Shown here piece by piece: positions 9,978 to 19,698 of a stretch of 64,000 bases of DNA. Source of the DNA: Chondrus crispus (taxonomy: Eukaryota > Rhodophyta > Florideophyceae > Gigartinales > Gigartinaceae); NCBI RefSeq assembly GCF_000350225.1, contig NW_005179183.1, positions 1 to 64,000 of the forward strand, written 5' to 3'. The notes under the pieces are model-generated. The model had not been told where the DNA came from. It saw only the letters and a program-made list of their open reading frames with translations, and made no database searches. The position numbers were made by a program, and so were the translations under genes. Position 1 is the stretch's first letter; every line of letters starts with the position of its first letter.

Positions 9978-12431
9978 ATGAACCGTGCGGATTCCGCCGG
10001 AGAAGATACCGCCTCCGGGCGAGCAAGTACCCGCAGTGGCAGAGGCGCACAGCGCCCCCGGATCGACAATCCGGAAGCCCTGCTACGCCCGCCGTCTACC
10101 AGGGGCCAGAAGACCCCTTCCGTTTCGGACACCACCGCCGGGCTACCGGCTGGTGGGGGAAACCGCGTACAAGTACTGTACGACGCGTTACTCCCGCGAT
10201 TACAAACCTGGATGGAGGAATTCCTCGCTGAGGAATTACCCCAGGTCGTCCAGGTTTGCCTCGACCGAACGGTACCCGGGCTGGTGGCGGAGCAAGCGGA
10301 CGCCGCGCTCCGCGCCCTGCTGGACGAGAAGATCGCCCCCCTCGTACGCGACGAGGTGGTGGCCGCGCTCGCCGCAGAGGAGGACGAATCTCCCACCGCA
10401 ATGGCTCTAAAGGGAGCTATTAGCTCCGCCGTGGCCATTCGTCTGGCCACGACATTTACAACCGAAACGGGAGGCGCGGCACCGCCGCCGGCGCCGCGCC
10501 ATGAAACCGTTCCGGGCTCAAGCAATTATATCGCTGATCCGATCGGCGCCGTACCCGGGATTGATAGGATGGACCCTCACCCGGAGGGCAGAGCCATCTA
10601 TCTCCCAACCGTTTACGGTGCTACAGGGAGGACTACAGAAAATGTCCTCCCCATACTCGCCGGTACAGGTGACCCCCGCGGGACAGAAAACCGCCTGGGG
10701 CTCCCCGAGACAGAAAATCGGGACCCGTACCGGTTGAGCACAAGACGTGCACCCGGCACGCGCAGAACCGAAGCGGAATACACCCGGTATTCCGACGCAG
10801 AAGACCCCCGTCACAGGACGGATGAAAACCGCGAGGAACGCCGCTGGCGATACCGCGATAACCGCGAGGCACGCCACGGGCGATACCGCGATGCCGGAGG
10901 GGGAGGATACCCCTCCGATGACGACCAATCCGGTTCGGAAGGTTCGCGCAGGCGGGGCCACAGGGCACGCCGCGATAGAAGCCGAGACCGTCACCGGCAA
11001 GAACCGTCCGACTCGGAAGACTACAGTACCGAGTCGGGTGAGGAGCGTCGTCGCTCAAGCAGACACCGCCGGGCTGCGCCAAGGGGCGACGAGCGACGGC
11101 CTACGGTAATCAGGCCGCTCAATGACCTGTTTACCAAGGCCGTCAACTACAAGACCTACCGCCTGGAACGGCGTAGCTCGCGCTACGACTCTACAGTAGC
11201 GCGGCACATTAACCGTTACCGGAAGAAACTGGACGTGCAGATGAGGTCCCACACGTTCAGTGGTCAAGATCCGATTGCGGTATTGGGATTCCTCGCACGC
11301 CTCAAGATGGCGTGCGACCACAACGGGATCACCGAGGGAGCCGCCGTGTGGTGCTTCCAATTCTACCTCACCGGTCAGTCTCACGCCCTACTCCAGTCCC
11401 GTCTCAATGGAAACACCATGGCGGTTGACGTGGAGCGGCGCGAACTGCTCAGGACGTACCCCCAGGTTGTCAACTTTTTGTTGCGTACCTATGCGACCGA
11501 TGAGGTAATTTCCGAAGCGGTTGGTGACGTGACCTCCTTCCGTCAAAGTTCGAACATGACGGAGGAGGTCTACAGTAACCACCTCTGGGACAAGGCCCTC
11601 CGATGCGGTACGGTATTCTCTGACCGGCGGTTGAAGTCCCTATTCGTCGAGGGGTTACTTCCCGCCACGTGTGCGCAGGTCCGCAACTACCTTGCTACGC
11701 ACCCGGATGTGGATTACCAATCCGTGGCTCGATACGCGCAAGCGATCGGGGAAACCAATCGGGCTTCCCGCCGGCAGGGGATGTCAGCCATGGCATCCCG
11801 GGAGCCGTCCGGAGCGGCCAGAAGATTCGAACGTACCGCCAGGACACGGCCCGTGCTGTCGGTTGAGTCGGCATCCGACATCCCGACAGCTCGAGGATCC
11901 GTGGCAGAAGAAATCTTGGCCGTGACGGACCACACCGCGACGCCGAGCCCGTTAAGCTCGCCGCCGACGAGTTATTACCCGTCGCCAGCAGCCTCGGCAT
12001 CAGGCGCCGCGGGTCCGCCCGCCAACCCGGGCGATGTGCGCGCAGGACCGTACGGGAGGCAGGGGCAGAACCCACGGGTCCGGTTCTCCAGTGGGGGATT
12101 CCCCGGACCGCCGCCGTGTCGGTTCTGCCTTGACACTACGCACCGACAAGAGGAGTGTCCCGTCGTTGCCGATGCAGGCCTGCGGGCCAAGCTTCTGGAG
12201 GCACGAGAGGCCAACTACCAGAAGCTACGCATCCGGCAGGGCCTCCGTCCGGGATCCCCGTTCAACCGCCAGGGGCCGTCCGCTTGGAGAAACCAGCGTC
12301 CGACGGCCCCCGCGGGCGTGAACGTGATAGAAGAGCCGCACCACGGCCCTACTGAAGACCACGTGGTGCAAGCCGCGGAGGAAACCCGCGAAGACCTGCT
12401 GCTCACGGGGGAAGCCGGGGAGGACGCGTAG
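9978..12431 (+). CDS. gag: gypsy Gag polyprotein
   Basis: An 817-residue intact frame starts at the ATG at 9978, 127 bases after the LTR. Residues 1-400 are charged, Arg/Glu/Asp-rich and probably disordered. Residues about 405-620 form the helical capsid-like domain typical of retrotransposon gag (TFSGQDPIAVLGFLARLKMA and following). A CCHC zinc knuckle, CRFCLDTTHRQEEC, is at about residues 714-727 and would bind RNA. The protein should form the virus-like particle and package element RNA. It ends at TAG 12429-12431 and overlaps the pol open frame by 76 bases. It is longer than the usual 300-500-residue gypsy Gag because of the charged N-terminus. Confidence 0.93.
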   Translation: MNRADSAGEDTASGRASTRSGRGAQRPRIDNPEALLRPPSTRGQKTPSVSDTTAGLPAGGGNRVQVLYDALLPRLQTWMEEFLAEELPQVVQVCLDRTVPGLVAEQADAALRALLDEKIAPLVRDEVVAALAAEEDESPTAMALKGAISSAVAIRLATTFTTETGGAAPPPAPRHETVPGSSNYIADPIGAVPGIDRMDPHPEGRAIYLPTVYGATGRTTENVLPILAGTGDPRGTENRLGLPETENRDPYRLSTRRAPGTRRTEAEYTRYSDAEDPRHRTDENREERRWRYRDNREARHGRYRDAGGGGYPSDDDQSGSEGSRRRGHRARRDRSRDRHRQEPSDSEDYSTESGEERRRSSRHRRAAPRGDERRPTVIRPLNDLFTKAVNYKTYRLERRSSRYDSTVARHINRYRKKLDVQMRSHTFSGQDPIAVLGFLARLKMACDHNGITEGAAVWCFQFYLTGQSHALLQSRLNGNTMAVDVERRELLRTYPQVVNFLLRTYATDEVISEAVGDVTSFRQSSNMTEEVYSNHLWDKALRCGTVFSDRRLKSLFVEGLLPATCAQVRNYLATHPDVDYQSVARYAQAIGETNRASRRQGMSAMASREPSGAARRFERTARTRPVLSVESASDIPTARGSVAEEILAVTDHTATPSPLSSPPTSYYPSPAASASGAAGPPANPGDVRAGPYGRQGQNPRVRFSSGGFPGPPPCRFCLDTTHRQEECPVVADAGLRAKLLEAREANYQKLRIRQGLRPGSPFNRQGPSAWRNQRPTAPAGVNVIEEPHHGPTEDHVVQAAEETREDLLLTGEAGEDA

Positions 12432-12451
12432 AGGCGACGACGTCTCTCCCC

Positions 12452-15400
12452 GTGCCAAGCCTCAGGAGCTCAGGCACCCCCGAACCGGTTGCGCCAGTGG
12501 AAGCGCAACCGGGGAACCGAACGGAAATCCGGGCCATCTGCTTCTTCAAGAAGCAGAATTATAAGGTTTCCGCCACGGTTGGCCAAAAGCAGGCGCTGAT
12601 GGTCGCCATCACGCCAGTGCTCGACTCAGGAGCCGGCCCGAACCTCATCCATTTGCGGTGTGTCGCCGAGTCATGGCGACCGTCGATAAAACCGGTTCGG
12701 AGCCCAGCGCTCATTGACGCGTCAAACCGCGCAATGAAAGCTCTAAGAGAGATCTCCTTGTTTGTCCGTATCGGTGAATTTATAGCGCGCATCCCGTTCT
12801 TGGTGGTGACGAGCCTCGCCGTGGACTGTATCCTCGGTACGACCTTTCTCGATCGCCACGTCAAGGCGATCCTCCCACCGCAACGGAAGGTCGTGTTCCA
12901 CGACGCGCCACCCGTGGCGTTGGTCGGGACAACCCCCTCGAGGCACGACCGCAAGATGGCCTCGAGGAGTGCGGTGCGACACCTACCGCCGTCGGAAAAA
13001 CCCGGGCGCAAGCAGGCGGCATTCCCGACCACGACACCGTCACGGAAAATCCGCCTCGTCAAAGGGGTGACAATCCCCCCGATGACGCAGGCCCTCGTGA
13101 GGGCCGCCACGCCGGTAGGGGGTCTATGCTTTTTGCAGAACTCCCCAAAAACCGCGCACAAGAACCTGACACTCATGGCCCAGGGGGTCATGGACGTGGT
13201 TCCCGAAAAACCGTTCTCGGTAATGCTCAGCAACTTCGGGCACCGCCCGGTGCACATTCCGAAGCATACCGTGATCGGCCTGGCCCTACCGTCGCCCACT
13301 CACATCCTGACCCTTGGCGAGTCGGCCGCGGAAGCGGCCGAAGCTAAGGAAGGGGGAGGGATATTTAATTCCAACCTCTCAACCGCAGGGAACGGCGCGG
13401 GAGAATCCATCGACAACCGCACGGACAAGGACGTGGCTGAACAAGCCACGCTGCCAAGGGCGCCCCTCGGGGCGGACGGACTGGATAAACCCGAAGACAC
13501 CGCCGCCCCTGAGGAGAGCCCCAATTCCTGGCGGGAGGACGTCCATATCGGTGCCGAGGACGAGGAGGTGCGCTCGGAGGTCCTCGAGGTACTGTCCGAA
13601 TTCAAGGGGATGTGGACCGGCCGGTTGGGAAAAATCGGGGCCACGAAGCACCGGATTGAGCTCAAGCCCGGTGCTCGCCCGATTTACCAGGCGCCTTACC
13701 GCGCCGGACCAACCGCACGGGAAAAAGAGAAGACGGAGATCGACCGCATGCTCCGGGCAGGGGTAATCGAACCCGCCACGGCCGAATGGGCAAGCCCCGT
13801 GGTATTCGTCCCTAAAAAGGATGGTACCATGCGGTTCTGTGTCGACTACAGAAAGCTCAACGCAGTCACCGTTCGGGATTCCTATCCGTTGCCGAGGATG
13901 GACGAGTGCATCGATTCCCTCGGCGACGCTACTGTCTTTACCACGCTAGATTGCAACAGCGGGTATTGGCAAGTAGAAATCGCCGAGGAGGACCGCGACA
14001 AGACGACGTTCGCGTCGCACTGCGGGTTGTACCGTTTCCTCCGCATGCCGTTCGGTTTGAAGAATGCCCCCGCGACATTCCAGCGGGCAGTCGACATTAT
14101 ACTGTCGCGGGTAAAATGGGAAACCGCACTGGTGTACCTGGATGATGTTATCATCTACTCCAAGACCGTAACGGAACACTTCGCACACGTCCGCGAGGTT
14201 CTACGCCTGCTGCGGGATGCGGGTGTGTGGCTGAAGTTGTCAAAGTGCGCTTTCTTTGACACTTCAGTCACCTACCTGGGACACGTGATTCGACCAGGTA
14301 GGCTGGAGGTCGAGCGCCGCAACGTGGTCGCCATCGAGCGCGCTCGACCACCCCAGAACCAGACGGAATTGCGGTCCTTTTTAGGGATGTGCAATGTCTA
14401 CCGTCGGTTCGTGAAGGGCTTCGCAAAAATAGCCGCACCGTTAAATCGAAAGACGGGGAAAAATCAACCGTTCGAGTTCGAGGTACTCACCGATGAGGAA
14501 TACGAGGCGTTCGTGGAGCTCAAGAAACGCCTCGTGTCACCACCGATTCTCGCGTTACCCCGTCACGGAAAGAAGTATACCCTGGATACGGACGCTTGCG
14601 CGTACCAGGTCGGCTGCGCCCTGCTACAGGAGCAGCCGAACGGAGACCGGCTACCGATCGGGTATTGGAGCCGCGCCCTCACGGACGCGGAAAAGAACTA
14701 TACAACTACCGAGAAGGAATGCCTCGCTGTCGTCTGGAGTATACTCACGCTTCGACCATATCTGTATGGGAACACGTTCGACCTCCGTACGGATCACGAG
14801 GCCCTCCGATGGGTCCTCAACCTGGCGGATAGCTCCGGCCGGCTAGCGCGCTGGCGTCTCCGCCTAGCCGAGTACGACTACGACGTACAGTACCGGCCGG
14901 GTATCAAGCATCAACTCGCAGATGGCGTATCACGCCTCCGAGTTGAGGGCGCAAATTCCAAACCGGTCGACGACGAGGTCCCGTGTTTCGCGGTACAATG
15001 GCGAGAGGAGGAGCATAACCCCGGCCAAGGTACCGTACACTGGGAGACCCCCGTCGACCCGGGGAGAGCTGAGCACGCGTTCGCGGTTATACCCGAAGAA
15101 CGCGACGTCTCATCCGTAACGGTAGAAGAGTTCCTTCGAGAACAGGCCGAGGACCCCTTCTGTAGGGCGGGTGCCGAGACCGTGGGGAATCCGGACTGGC
15201 GCTACGACGTTGACCGATACGGGTTCGTCGTCCGCAAGTCCCCCCTCGATGGGACCCTGCAGCGGGTTGTACCGAAACGGCTCAGGGCGAAGATATTGTA
15301 CCTCGCCCATCATCCCCGCCTGGCAGGACACCCGGGCGGTACAAGGATGTATTATACCCTCCGGCGGGAATATTATTGGCCTCATATGGCCAACGACGCC

Positions 15401-16624
15401 TTCAGTACCGTACGGAATTGCGCCTCGTGCGCCGCCACCCGGGGAACCCTGGTGCGGCATCAGAAGGACCTCAAGCTATTCCCAGCGGCAGGGCCGCTGG
15501 ATTTTGTCGCCATGGACCTGCTGGGTCCTTTACCGAAGACGGCGCACGGGAATCGCCACGTGCTCGTCATGACCGACCGGTTTACGAAGCTGACGCGCAG
15601 CATCCCGTTACGGACAACCACCGCATCGGTTGTGGCAAACGCCTTCCTGGACAATTGGGTCTACGTATACGGCGCACCCCGTTACGTGCTAACCGATAAC
15701 GGACCACAATTTGCCGCCAAGTTCTTCGACGCGGTGTGCGCCTTGCTGGGGGTGAGGCACTACCTGACTACCGCCTATCACCCCCAGACAAATGGGCAAA
15801 CCGAACGGTTCAACCGCACCCTGGTGCAGCGCCTCCGACACTATGTCGAGGAGCATCAGAGGGACTGGGACGAGTACATCCAGCCCCTGACCTTCGCGTA
15901 TAACACGCAGGTCCACCGGTCAACGGAGACAACCCCGTTCGACCTGGTGCTGACGCGACCACCGGCCGGATTGGCACTGCCCGGTACTGTACCACAGGAC
16001 GCCGGATCCCACACGGAAGACCCGCGGACCCCGGTACAGTACAAGCGCGCGACGTTGCGGAAGCTCCGGGATGCCCTCGAGCGCACGCGGGTGAAACTAA
16101 CCGCGGCGCAGAGGAGGTACAAAGCCGACTTCGATAAGAAGGTGCGCTTCCGTCCGGTCATCGCGGTGGGAGACTTTGTCTACGTGGACCGTCCACCGCG
16201 GCCGTTGACGAGCGCCGAGCGGGGAGACCTGCCAAGCAACGGAGGAGGACCCTCCGTCAAGCTCTTACCGAAAACGGAAGGCCCGTTTCGGGTCCGATCC
16301 GCTACGGAGGCCACAGTGGTCGTCGACCAAGACGGGGTCTCGAACCGCGTGAGCATCGATCGGGTAACCAAGATGCCGCGGGGACCCCACGACCCTACTG
16401 TGGCCGCACCGACGACGGACCCGCCGGCGGGAACACCCGAACCGCCAGCCGAGTACGTGGTGGACCACTTGGTCGCCCACCGGGAGACCCGCAGCGGCGG
16501 CCAGTACAAGGTCCGCTGGTATGGTTTTACCCCAGCGGACGATACCTGGGAACCCGCCGAAGGCCTCCCGCAACCCTTCATCGACCGCTTCTGGCGCGCG
16601 CGGGCAACCGCGCGCCACCGCTAA
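12452..16624 (+). CDS. pol: gypsy Pol: protease, RT, RNase H, integrase, chromodomain
   Basis: An uninterrupted frame of about 1390 residues, numbered from 12452. The frame is actually open from 12356, in the -1 phase relative to gag, and has no ATG near its start, which suggests expression by frameshifting. Visible parts, in order, are: protease active site VLDSGAGPNLI (about 57-67); RT with FVPKKDGTMRFCVDYRKLNA and the catalytic YLDDVII (about 560); RNase H (LDTDACAYQVGCAL, then TDHEALRW); integrase HHCC module (about 950-990); core motifs VAMDLLGPLP, LTDNGPQFAAKFF and HPQTNGQTERFNRTL; and a C-terminal chromodomain (VVDHLVAHRET ... YKVRWYGF ... DDTWEP, about 1333-1383). The chromodomain typically directs integration toward marked chromatin. 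All catalytic residues I can check are present. Confidence 0.95.
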   Translation: MPSLRSSGTPEPVAPVEAQPGNRTEIRAICFFKKQNYKVSATVGQKQALMVAITPVLDSGAGPNLIHLRCVAESWRPSIKPVRSPALIDASNRAMKALREISLFVRIGEFIARIPFLVVTSLAVDCILGTTFLDRHVKAILPPQRKVVFHDAPPVALVGTTPSRHDRKMASRSAVRHLPPSEKPGRKQAAFPTTTPSRKIRLVKGVTIPPMTQALVRAATPVGGLCFLQNSPKTAHKNLTLMAQGVMDVVPEKPFSVMLSNFGHRPVHIPKHTVIGLALPSPTHILTLGESAAEAAEAKEGGGIFNSNLSTAGNGAGESIDNRTDKDVAEQATLPRAPLGADGLDKPEDTAAPEESPNSWREDVHIGAEDEEVRSEVLEVLSEFKGMWTGRLGKIGATKHRIELKPGARPIYQAPYRAGPTAREKEKTEIDRMLRAGVIEPATAEWASPVVFVPKKDGTMRFCVDYRKLNAVTVRDSYPLPRMDECIDSLGDATVFTTLDCNSGYWQVEIAEEDRDKTTFASHCGLYRFLRMPFGLKNAPATFQRAVDIILSRVKWETALVYLDDVIIYSKTVTEHFAHVREVLRLLRDAGVWLKLSKCAFFDTSVTYLGHVIRPGRLEVERRNVVAIERARPPQNQTELRSFLGMCNVYRRFVKGFAKIAAPLNRKTGKNQPFEFEVLTDEEYEAFVELKKRLVSPPILALPRHGKKYTLDTDACAYQVGCALLQEQPNGDRLPIGYWSRALTDAEKNYTTTEKECLAVVWSILTLRPYLYGNTFDLRTDHEALRWVLNLADSSGRLARWRLRLAEYDYDVQYRPGIKHQLADGVSRLRVEGANSKPVDDEVPCFAVQWREEEHNPGQGTVHWETPVDPGRAEHAFAVIPEERDVSSVTVEEFLREQAEDPFCRAGAETVGNPDWRYDVDRYGFVVRKSPLDGTLQRVVPKRLRAKILYLAHHPRLAGHPGGTRMYYTLRREYYWPHMANDAFSTVRNCASCAATRGTLVRHQKDLKLFPAAGPLDFVAMDLLGPLPKTAHGNRHVLVMTDRFTKLTRSIPLRTTTASVVANAFLDNWVYVYGAPRYVLTDNGPQFAAKFFDAVCALLGVRHYLTTAYHPQTNGQTERFNRTLVQRLRHYVEEHQRDWDEYIQPLTFAYNTQVHRSTETTPFDLVLTRPPAGLALPGTVPQDAGSHTEDPRTPVQYKRATLRKLRDALERTRVKLTAAQRRYKADFDKKVRFRPVIAVGDFVYVDRPPRPLTSAERGDLPSNGGGPSVKLLPKTEGPFRVRSATEATVVVDQDGVSNRVSIDRVTKMPRGPHDPTVAAPTTDPPAGTPEPPAEYVVDHLVAHRETRSGGQYKVRWYGFTPADDTWEPAEGLPQPFIDRFWRARATARHR

Positions 16625-17368
16625 AACCGCACCGGACAGACCCGGCGCGGATGGAATGGACCCGTCGGCGGGGCGACCCGACGCGACGATGGCCAAGGAA
16701 ACCCTCGAGCCCGGGTTAGCACACGGGAGACAAGACCGAACGGGGGGGGGTACCGACGCGGAAATACTGTCAAGGCGAGCCCTCGTCGGCGGCTCAAGAG
16801 CGGGGTAAACCGCGACCGAACCGGTAGCAGAGCCAGGAACTGGGTGTGTGTGGCCCTCAGAGCACGGGCGGCGGTTTCAAATACGATCGATTTTGGGGAC
16901 CGCCCAATCGGAGCTCGTCAATCCGCCGAGAAGCCACCCGCCGCAAGAAAAAAGCAGGCAGAAATTACTAAGGAAAAGGCCGATTTCCCCGCTGAGTCGC
17001 TGGTGGGGATGCACCCCGAGTAGCGCGGAAGGGGACGGGAACCCGCCCCCGCGACGACCCGCCACGAACACGACACCGTGCGGTCCCTCGCCCCGCGAAC
17101 CGCGGCACACGCCGGCCCCTTCAAGACCGACCGGGCAGCTCGGGGAGAACCCGCAGTGGCACCCCCGACCAGACCGCCGAGGCGATCCCACCTCGATGGA
17201 CGACCCCGGGGGGACGTGCTACAGGCCGCCCATAACCGCTTACTCACTACCGCATGGCGCGCGGGCGACCGCGCGCAACCATTGCCCCCTGCCGGATTAA
17301 CCCGGCGCGGAAGGGCCCTGGACGGCAAGGAGGCGACTTCGGTCGTCGGCTTTTAATTAAGCCCAAAA

Positions 17369-17417
17369 GGGGGCTACGTTTTTCCTCCTAGAAGGGTGGG
17401 AAAAAATTGTAGCTCCC
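17369..17417 (+). repeat. Stem-loop, copy 1
   Basis: The left arm GGGGGCTACGTTTTTCC pairs with the right arm GGGAAAAAATTGTAGCTCCC, with a few mismatches. It is the same structure as the one at 17919-17962. Confidence 0.6.
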
Positions 17418-17918
17418 TCCCGTTAACGGCATTGTATTCCCCAGGTCTGCCCGCGTCCGGAGGTCCCAAGACGGAAAACCGACTTTGGGAAGGCACAGGC
17501 GGATTTGGAAACCGGAACTGTAAAACGATGTTTCTGCTCGTTTTTTACAGTTTCCTTTCGTTTCCAAATCGTGCCTCCGCGGAAAGTGGCAACCGCAGGA
17601 CTTACCGACCGGTTTTGGACGAACGGCAGAGCGTACCGCCGCCGGGAGCTCCCCGGGGACCGCACAGACATGCTGGCGGATCACACGCCCCGCTGTCTCG
17701 CGGGTGAAAGAGCGCCGTTTTTGGAAAAATGGCCAGCCCTCCGGGGCTGGGGGAAAAACACTTCCGCGCGACCGGCTAGGCCTTGCCCTGCGCAAGCAGA
17801 AGCCGCCTAACGACATTGGTTGGCCATTCCGTACGGTTTGAGTGACGCGGGCTGCTCCGCTGCCCCTGCAGACCCGAATTTCCGCCCGGTTCTTCACGAG
17901 GACACAGTACCGGAAAAA

Positions 17919-17962
17919 GGGCTACGTTTTTCCCTCTAGCAAATAGGGAAAAATCGTAGCCC
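17919..17962 (+). repeat. Stem-loop, copy 2
   Basis: GGGCTACGTTTTTCCCT pairs with AGGGAAAAATCGTAGCCC (one bulged base) around a loop of nine bases. Its conservation with copy 1 suggests a functional RNA or DNA structure in the 3' part of the element. Confidence 0.7.
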
Positions 17963-19023
17963 CATTCCGAGAACGGATTCGTCCTCCTGAGGTCGTTGCC
18001 GACCCGGGGGTTTCAAAACATGGAAGACGCCATTTGGAAACCAGAACGGTTTCTATTCGTTTCCTGCAGTTTCTTCCAGTTTCCAAACCAGAGTCACTGG
18101 GAAGTAGTCTACCGAGCGGTTCTTGCCTACCTTTCGGGTGGTAGAGGCGCGTAGCCCACCAGGAGGGCGCGCGACGTTCCGTGACGGACTGTGCGGTGAC
18201 GCCTCCGCAAATTTATGGAGGAAAACTAAGAGGAGATCTTGGAAAAACGGCCAGCCCTTCGGGGTGAAGTCGAAAGTGGGGATTTCTCCCGCTGTTTACG
18301 CGCGGCTATACCCCTCGCATGAGGCGAAAAGCGCCCCACGGGGGTAGCCGGCAAACCGTACGGTCATGGGCGAAGCAGGCCACCCTACAGTACGGTACTG
18401 GAGGTGACCCCCGGGACTGAGTTCTCTCTCAGTCGCCAGCGGGACTACTGTATGCAGTCAGGGGCGACAAGTTGCCCGCCATGAGGATGGGGAAAAATTG
18501 TAGCCCCCTCTCGAGGACGGCACCGCCCACAAGGTACCAGCCCGGGCATGTGGGTACCGGCGCCGTCAAACCGTCAAGGATAAACTCCCTGTGGGGAGCC
18601 CAGGAGTGGTGTGAACCGCAACCAAACGGGGTACAGACCCCGGATCCGCGCATGTGTGGCCCTCAGCGCCCGGGCGGCGGTTTAAAAAAAAATACCGATT
18701 TTGGGGAGCACCCAATGGGAGCTCAAAAAAGCAAAACGCCACCCGCCGCACGGAAAATTCAGGCACGTTTTACTAAGAAAAACGCCGATTTTACGGCAAA
18801 CCGTCGGTGGGGATGGGGACCTCGTGCTGCGCAGGGACGGGAAACTACCTCCGCAGCACCGCGCCGCACCCACTGCGAGGTCATCCACCGCGGCCGGCAG
18901 GGGCCGGCGGGGCACTGAGACCAACAAGGACCATTCGGGGAGCTAGGAGAAGAAGAATGAGGAGACTACTTTACCGCAAAGGAAGGGGGCTTCGGTTCGC
19001 TACCCTCACCGCCCCCGACGACC

Positions 19024-19698
19024 TCAATCGCGACGCTGGCGCTTCGCGGAGGGTTCAGACCCCGTAAGCGTTGCGGTCGCAGGGTCGGTCTCGACCGCAC
19101 CATACGGCCTCTTGTTGGCCACCTGCGCACTCAATACTGCAAGGTGGTCCTGAGCGGCGCGGATACGCGTCATTGTCTCACCCCGCATAAGGTCGTCGCC
19201 GGTGTCGCGCTGGCGGATGGCAAACTGGAGGCCCGCCACCCGCGCCTTGAGCTGGGTCACCTCGACCAGCCAAGCGCGCGCGGACATCAAACCCGCTGCG
19301 AGAGTGGGCGGCACGGGCACTCCCGCGTATCCGCACTCCACCTGCAGCGCGCGTAGGGCAGCCTGCGCGTCCGGGGCAATGGCGGGTACCTCCTCGGTTT
19401 GCGCGTCCGCAGGGGCCCCACCAGAAGCCACCGAGGGATTCTGAGTCCTGGTCCCGCTCCTGTCGCGGACGAGGGGAGCGCCGGAGCCCGGTACCGATAT
19501 GGGGGCTACCCCGGTCGGGTTTACCGCCGCCGGCTCTACCACAGGCGCCACGTGAAGCGGCACCATTTGTGTCGGCTCCGCAGCGGGTTCCCCTTCAACC
19601 CTGCGAGGGGATACCGCGGGCGTGGGTACGTCTACCGCGGGCGGTGTCGAGGGACCGACCGGAGGATTCTCTGTGGTCGGTCCCGGCTTCGGGGTCAA
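19024..19698 (-). CDS. gypsy antisense ORF 2, or frameshifted C-terminus of ORF 1
   Basis: A minus-strand frame up to 224 residues long, open from about 19737, overlaps the end of antisense ORF 1 in the +1 phase. It has no early ATG, so it is more likely reached by frameshifting or splicing from ORF 1 than translated on its own. The N-terminal half is Pro/Ala/Val-rich linker. The C-terminal half is helical and heptad-like (WLVEVTQLKARVAGLQFAIR, RIRAAQDHLAVLSAQVANKR), suggesting a coiled coil. It ends in an NLS-like PSAKRQRRD tail. No family recognised. Confidence 0.5.
   Translation of the reverse strand: MTPKPGPTTENPPVGPSTPPAVDVPTPAVSPRRVEGEPAAEPTQMVPLHVAPVVEPAAVNPTGVAPISVPGSGAPLVRDRSGTRTQNPSVASGGAPADAQTEEVPAIAPDAQAALRALQVECGYAGVPVPPTLAAGLMSARAWLVEVTQLKARVAGLQFAIRQRDTGDDLMRGETMTRIRAAQDHLAVLSAQVANKRPYGAVETDPATATLTGSEPSAKRQRRD

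Larger units (their letters stand above)
16625..19023. repeat. Duplicated hairpin-rich non-coding module of gypsy element
   Basis: About 2.4 kb between pol and the antisense ORFs holds diverged direct repeats. A block at about 16846-17045 recurs at 18650-18845 (both contain TGTGTGGCCCTCAG, GGCGGCGGTTT and CCACCCGCCGCA). A block at 17369-17760 recurs at 17919-18280, each starting with a stem-loop on GGGCTACG/CGTAGCCC and ending with a GGCCAGCCC segment; a half copy lies near 18487. The end of pol (about 16592-16680) also has a diverged echo at 17253-17332. No sense ORF is convincing. Confidence 0.7.
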
